DNA from: DUPU01 sp050952465
GTDB lineage: Bacteria; Bacillota; Dehalobacteriia; Dehalobacteriales; Dehalobacteriaceae
DNA: 64,000 bases
Assembly (NCBI GenBank): GCA_050952465.1
Contig: JBMNKZ010000005.1
Span: forward strand, 434,001 to 498,000
Reading direction: 5' to 3'
The notes below the pieces were generated by a model. That model was not told the DNA's origin, did not search any database, and saw only the letters and a program-made list of their open reading frames with translations. The position numbers and the translations under genes are program-made. Below are positions 60,946-64,000 of this stretch, one piece after another (position 1 is the stretch's first letter; each line of letters opens with the position of its first letter).

Positions 60946-61992
60946 TCAATTCTTGGATTCTTCAGCTTGGGACTCACTCTTAATGTCAATTTTCCATCCT
61001 GTCAGTTTTGCTGCTAAGCGGGCATTTTGGCCTTCCTTGCCGATAGCCAGTGATAGTTGATAATCCGGTACTATAACCTGGGCAACTTTTTCAGTCATAT
61101 TAATATCTACGGAAATAACTTTAGCCGGACTTAAGGAATTTTCCACAAAAACTGCCGGATCCGCGCTCCATTTTACAATATCTATTTTTTCTCCCCGAAG
61201 TTCATTGACAATTGTCTGCACTCTCATTCCTTTCGGGCCTACGCAAGCACCAACCGGATCCACATTTTCATGTTTGCTGTAGACGGCAATTTTTGAACGA
61301 GCTCCTGCTTCACGAGCTACAGATTTCAACTCTACCACGCCATCATGTATTTCTGGAACCTCTAATTCAAAAAGACGTTTTAACAGACCTGGATGAGTTC
61401 GTGAAACTAAGATTTGCGGTCCTTTTGTAGTTTTCTTAACCTCTACAATATAGGTTTTAATTCTATCCCCTTGGTTATACTGCTCATGAGGAATTTGTTC
61501 TGTAGGCATCAAAACGGCTTCTGTTTTTCCTAAATCAATAAATACATTTTTCATTTCATATCTTTGGACAATTCCGGTGACGATATCAAATTCCCGGCTA
61601 ATAAATTCTTCGTAGATATTGGACCTTTCAGCTTCTCTAATGCGTTGTACTACAACCTGTTTTGCGGTTTGAGCCGCGATTCTTCCAAAAGTCCGGGGGG
61701 TAACCTCTGTTTCCAGGACATCGCCTATTTCATAATTAGGTCTGATTTCTCGGGCTTCGCTAAGTGAAACCTCTACCCGGGGATCTTCTACTTTTTCTAC
61801 AATATTACGCCTATTGTAAACGTGTATTTCTCCTGTATTTCGATTGATTTCCACCCTAACGTTTTGAGAAGAGCCAAAGTTCTTTTTATAAGCCGAAATT
61901 AGAGCAGCCTCTATAGCCTCTATTAAAACATCAGTAGCAATGTTTCTTTCTTTTTCTAATTCCTTTAGAGCTTCAATAAACTCCGCATTCAT
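60946..61992 (-). CDS. nusA: Transcription termination/antitermination protein NusA
   Basis: NusA regulates pausing and termination. The 348-residue protein has the N-terminal polymerase-binding domain (MNAEFIEALKELEKE), an S1 domain (about residues 135-200) and two KH domains (DPVGACVGPKGMRVQTI, LAIGKEGQNARLAAKLTG). It lacks C-terminal acidic repeats, as usual in Firmicutes. It is followed closely by ylxR. Confidence 0.97.
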   Translation of the reverse strand: MNAEFIEALKELEKERNIATDVLIEAIEAALISAYKKNFGSSQNVRVEINRNTGEIHVYNRRNIVEKVEDPRVEVSLSEAREIRPNYEIGDVLETEVTPRTFGRIAAQTAKQVVVQRIREAERSNIYEEFISREFDIVTGIVQRYEMKNVFIDLGKTEAVLMPTEQIPHEQYNQGDRIKTYIVEVKKTTKGPQILVSRTHPGLLKRLFELEVPEIHDGVVELKSVAREAGARSKIAVYSKHENVDPVGACVGPKGMRVQTIVNELRGEKIDIVKWSADPAVFVENSLSPAKVISVDINMTEKVAQVIVPDYQLSLAIGKEGQNARLAAKLTGWKIDIKSESQAEESKN

Positions 61993-62066
61993 GTATTAGA
62001 CCTCCCTCTTATTAAGTTTTTCATAGAATGATAAAAGTATAATTTAACAATGCTTAGCCCGTTCAA

Positions 62067-62531
62067 TTAAAAATCTACAATTAATTGAGCCTTGGCAATC
62101 TCATCCATATTAAACGTTAACTTGGATCCATCAACCAAAATTGTCACGTGATCTCTCTCCATACCCAGTAGTTTGCCGTTGTATTCCTTTTGCCCGTTTT
62201 TGGGGGCAAATAATTTTATGTGTACTTTTTCTCCGCTAAATCTTTGAAAATCCTTAGCGCTTTTTAAGGGGCGTTCAATCCCGGGAGAAGAGACTTCTAA
62301 AAAATATGCATGAGGTATGGGATCCAATTTGTCTAATTTATCTCCCACCAAATTGCTAATCAACTCGCAGGCTTCATGGTCAATTCCATTTTCATGATCT
62401 ATAAACAAACGTAGTACCCAGTTATTTCCTTCTTTTTGATATTCTAAATCAACAAGTTCAAAACCGGCTTGTTCAATTAATGGAAGAGCAATATTTCTCA
62501 CTGTCTCTTCAATTTTATTAGTTTTTTGCAT
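62067..62531 (-). CDS. rimP: Ribosome maturation factor RimP
   Basis: RimP assists 30S maturation. The protein of about 154 residues shows the family motifs FELVDLEYQKEG, LRLFIDHENGIDHEACE and YFLEVSSPGIERPL. The ATG at 62529-62531 follows GGGAGGAAG by 6 bases; an upstream extension of 10 codons is not conserved. It starts the nusA-infB-ribF operon. Confidence 0.96.
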   Translation of the reverse strand: MQKTNKIEETVRNIALPLIEQAGFELVDLEYQKEGNNWVLRLFIDHENGIDHEACELISNLVGDKLDKLDPIPHAYFLEVSSPGIERPLKSAKDFQRFSGEKVHIKLFAPKNGQKEYNGKLLGMERDHVTILVDGSKLTFNMDEIAKAQLIVDF

Positions 62532-62654
62532 TAAAAACTTCCTCCCAAACAATGTAAACATATCTAAAGATTATGATTGCCCCGCTTCTTGGCAAAGTAT
62601 TCTTCCTAAAAAAACAATTAAATGTAAAACTATGTTAGCCAAGTTAAATGAAAA

Positions 62655-62672
62655 AGTGGGTAGAAACCCACT
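62655..62672 (-). terminator. Terminator between tRNA-Pro and rimP
   Basis: AGTGGGT / ACCCACT with a 4-base loop is followed by TTTTCATTT on the minus strand. It lies about 130 bases downstream of the tRNA gene and before rimP, as a second stop for readthrough. Confidence 0.8.
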
Positions 62673-62767
62673 TGTTCGCAAATTCATTCCCTTTACACCA
62701 CTATCACTGTAACACAAAATGGAAAATTTGACAAGTCTCAAAAGATATCCTAGGTTTAAAAGTAAAA

Positions 62768-62788
62768 AAACAGCTATTTATTAGCTGT
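62768..62788 (-). terminator. Terminator of tRNA-Pro
   Basis: AACAGCT / AGCTGTT around a 7-base loop is followed by TTTTTTAC on the minus strand, about 12 bases past the CCA end of the tRNA gene. Confidence 0.85.
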
Positions 62789-62800
62789 TTAAGAACTTAT

Positions 62801-62878
62801 TGGTCGGAGCGACACGACTTGAACGTGCGACCTCTACCACCCCAAGATAGCGCTCTAGCCAAACTGAGCTACGCCCCG
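62801..62878 (-). tRNA. tRNA-Pro, anticodon GGG
   Basis: The 78-nt minus-strand gene includes the encoded CCA. Acceptor stem CGGGGCG pairs with CGCTCCG (one G-U), the anticodon arm CTATC-TTGGGGT-GGTAG gives anticodon GGG, and the T arm has loop TTCAAGT. It reads CCC and CCU proline codons. It is a single gene with its own terminator, between lysC and rimP. Confidence 0.95.
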
Positions 62879-62950
62879 AAACGACAATAATTATAATATA
62901 GTATTTCCATTCACCTGTCAATAGGCAAAAATAATGTAATTTAATTAAGT

Positions 62951-64000
62951 TTATTTCGTCTGTTCCAATTTAAAAGCTTCATGAAGCACAAGCACTGCTT
63001 TCCTTATGAGATCTGCTCTGATAATACAAGAAACTTTTATTTCGGAAGTAGCAATCATTTCAATATTAATATTGTTTTCCGCTAAAGCTTCAAACATGCG
63101 GGCAGCCACTCCTGGATTTGTAATCATACCGGCTCCCACAATGGAGACCTTTGCCACATCCGCATCATAAGAGAACCCTCTGGCCCCGATTTTATCCTTT
63201 ATCTCGGCCATAACTACATTAGTTTTATCTAAATCATCTTTGGTTACCGTAAAAGAAATATCCGTAATATCATCCCTCTGCTGACTTTGGATAATCATAT
63301 CTACATTAATATTCTCGTTAGCCAAAGCCCTAAAAAGCTTACTGGCAGAGCCGGGTACATCCGGAACATCAAATAAGGTAACCTTTGCCACATTCAAATC
63401 GTGGGCAACACCCCGAACAACCATTTCTTTTTCTACAATTTTATTCATTTCTTCGACCCCCTGCACAATTGTTCCGATATTTTCATTAAAGCTAGATCTG
63501 ACATGTATTTTAACATTAAATTCTTTAGCAACCTCGACGCTTCTGGGTTGTAAAACTGCAGCTCCAAGAATAGCAAGTTCCAACATTTCATCATAAGAAA
63601 TGGCGGATAGCTTTTTCGCTGCTGGCACTATCCTCGGATCAGTGGTATATACTCCGTCCACATCGGTAAAAATTTCACACACATCAGCGTTCAGGGCAGC
63701 AGCCAGGGCTACAGCACTAGTATCGGATCCTCCTCGTCCCAGGGTCGTAATTTCATTTTCCGCGGTTACCCCTTGAAACCCGGCTACAATTACAATCCGG
63801 TTCTGATTTAGTTCTTCTTTCACCCTAGTGGAGTCAATGCTTAAAATCTTTGACTTGGAATGTACTGTATCAGTAAGAATTCCCGCTTGCTGGCCGGTGA
63901 GAGAAACAGACTGATAACCTAAATCTTGCAGGGCCATAGCGAGTAATGCCACAGATTGCTGTTCCCCTGTAGATAAAAGCATATCCATTTCTCTTTTAGG
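62951..64000 (-). CDS. lysC: Aspartokinase, second isozyme (5' end beyond window)
   Basis: 350 codons run from the stop at 62951-62953 to the right edge without a start, so the N-terminal part (KFGG motif) is outside the window. STGEQQS, GRGGSDTSAVALAA, FTDVDGVYTTDP and two C-terminal ACT domains identify an aspartokinase. It is distinct from the dapG-type enzyme at 44391. It is probably the isozyme feeding lysine, methionine and threonine. Its regulation (for example a lysine riboswitch) would lie outside the window. Confidence 0.94.
   Translation of the reverse strand, partial: PKREMDMLLSTGEQQSVALLAMALQDLGYQSVSLTGQQAGILTDTVHSKSKILSIDSTRVKEELNQNRIVIVAGFQGVTAENEITTLGRGGSDTSAVALAAALNADVCEIFTDVDGVYTTDPRIVPAAKKLSAISYDEMLELAILGAAVLQPRSVEVAKEFNVKIHVRSSFNENIGTIVQGVEEMNKIVEKEMVVRGVAHDLNVAKVTLFDVPDVPGSASKLFRALANENINVDMIIQSQQRDDITDISFTVTKDDLDKTNVVMAEIKDKIGARGFSYDADVAKVSIVGAGMITNPGVAARMFEALAENNINIEMIATSEIKVSCIIRADLIRKAVLVLHEAFKLEQTK

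Noticed and set aside
1..64000. CRISPR arrays or phage modules
   Set aside because: No regularly spaced repeats and no phage structural or integrase genes were seen; the only complete mobile element is the IS21 copy.

Overview
The window is a stretch of chromosome from a spore-forming, low-to-moderate GC Firmicute. The most likely group is Clostridia of the Peptococcaceae or Desulfitobacterium/Dehalobacter type. Evidence for this is the set of sporulation genes (spoVK, spoVS, dpaA/dpaB for dipicolinate, an FtsK/SpoIIIE translocase), CodY, RNases J and Y, LexA with a Bacillus-type SOS box, and a gene order that follows the B. subtilis pnp-dpa-dap-ftsK-pgsA-recA-rny-mutSL-miaA-hfq-spoVK block. 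The assignment is inferred from gene families and order; no rRNA is present.

Positions 1 to about 6,900 form an accessory region. It holds the end of a membrane-protein gene and a GC-richer serine hydrolase, then AT-rich sequence with two decayed genes, duplicated fragments, a complete IS21-family element (istA/istB, 40-bp terminal repeats, ACCTT target duplication), a lipoprotein gene and a small zinc-ribbon gene. From 6,939 onward the sequence is conserved core genome, almost all on the minus strand.

Main blocks, left to right: a divergent lexA/LysM pair sharing an SOS operator; ynbB-spoVK-hfq-miaA-mutL-mutS-ricA-miaB (RNA chaperone, tRNA modification, mismatch repair); a NUDIX hydrolase, an LCP cell-wall ligase, codY and guaB; cobS, a coiled-coil protein, a PHP phosphoesterase, a dipeptidase, spoVS, ymdB and rny; a structured small RNA (probable 6S RNA) between rny and recX; recX-recA-pncC; a short FtsH-like protease with an unknown membrane partner; pgsA-rimO-rodZ-mnmH-ftsK; ylzJ-tepA; rnj; a lysine/dipicolinate cluster (dapA, dapG, dpaB, dpaA, dapB); ylmC-dut-mlpA-deacetylase-pnp-rpsO; ribF-truB-nrnA-rbfA-infB-ylxQ-ylxR-nusA-rimP (translation initiation and ribosome maturation operon); tRNA-Pro(GGG); and a second aspartokinase running off the right edge.

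Functionally, the dap and dpa genes feed dipicolinate and lysine/peptidoglycan synthesis from aspartate. LexA and RecA form the SOS circuit, and both of their promoters carry the same operator variant. The nusA-infB operon couples transcription and translation. I did not find a clearly new defence or metabolic system. The observations most worth checking are the 6S-like RNA, the short FtsH plus partner pair, the possible AUU start of miaA, a leaderless mini-ORF ahead of ftsK, and the decayed repeat-rich island around the IS21 element.
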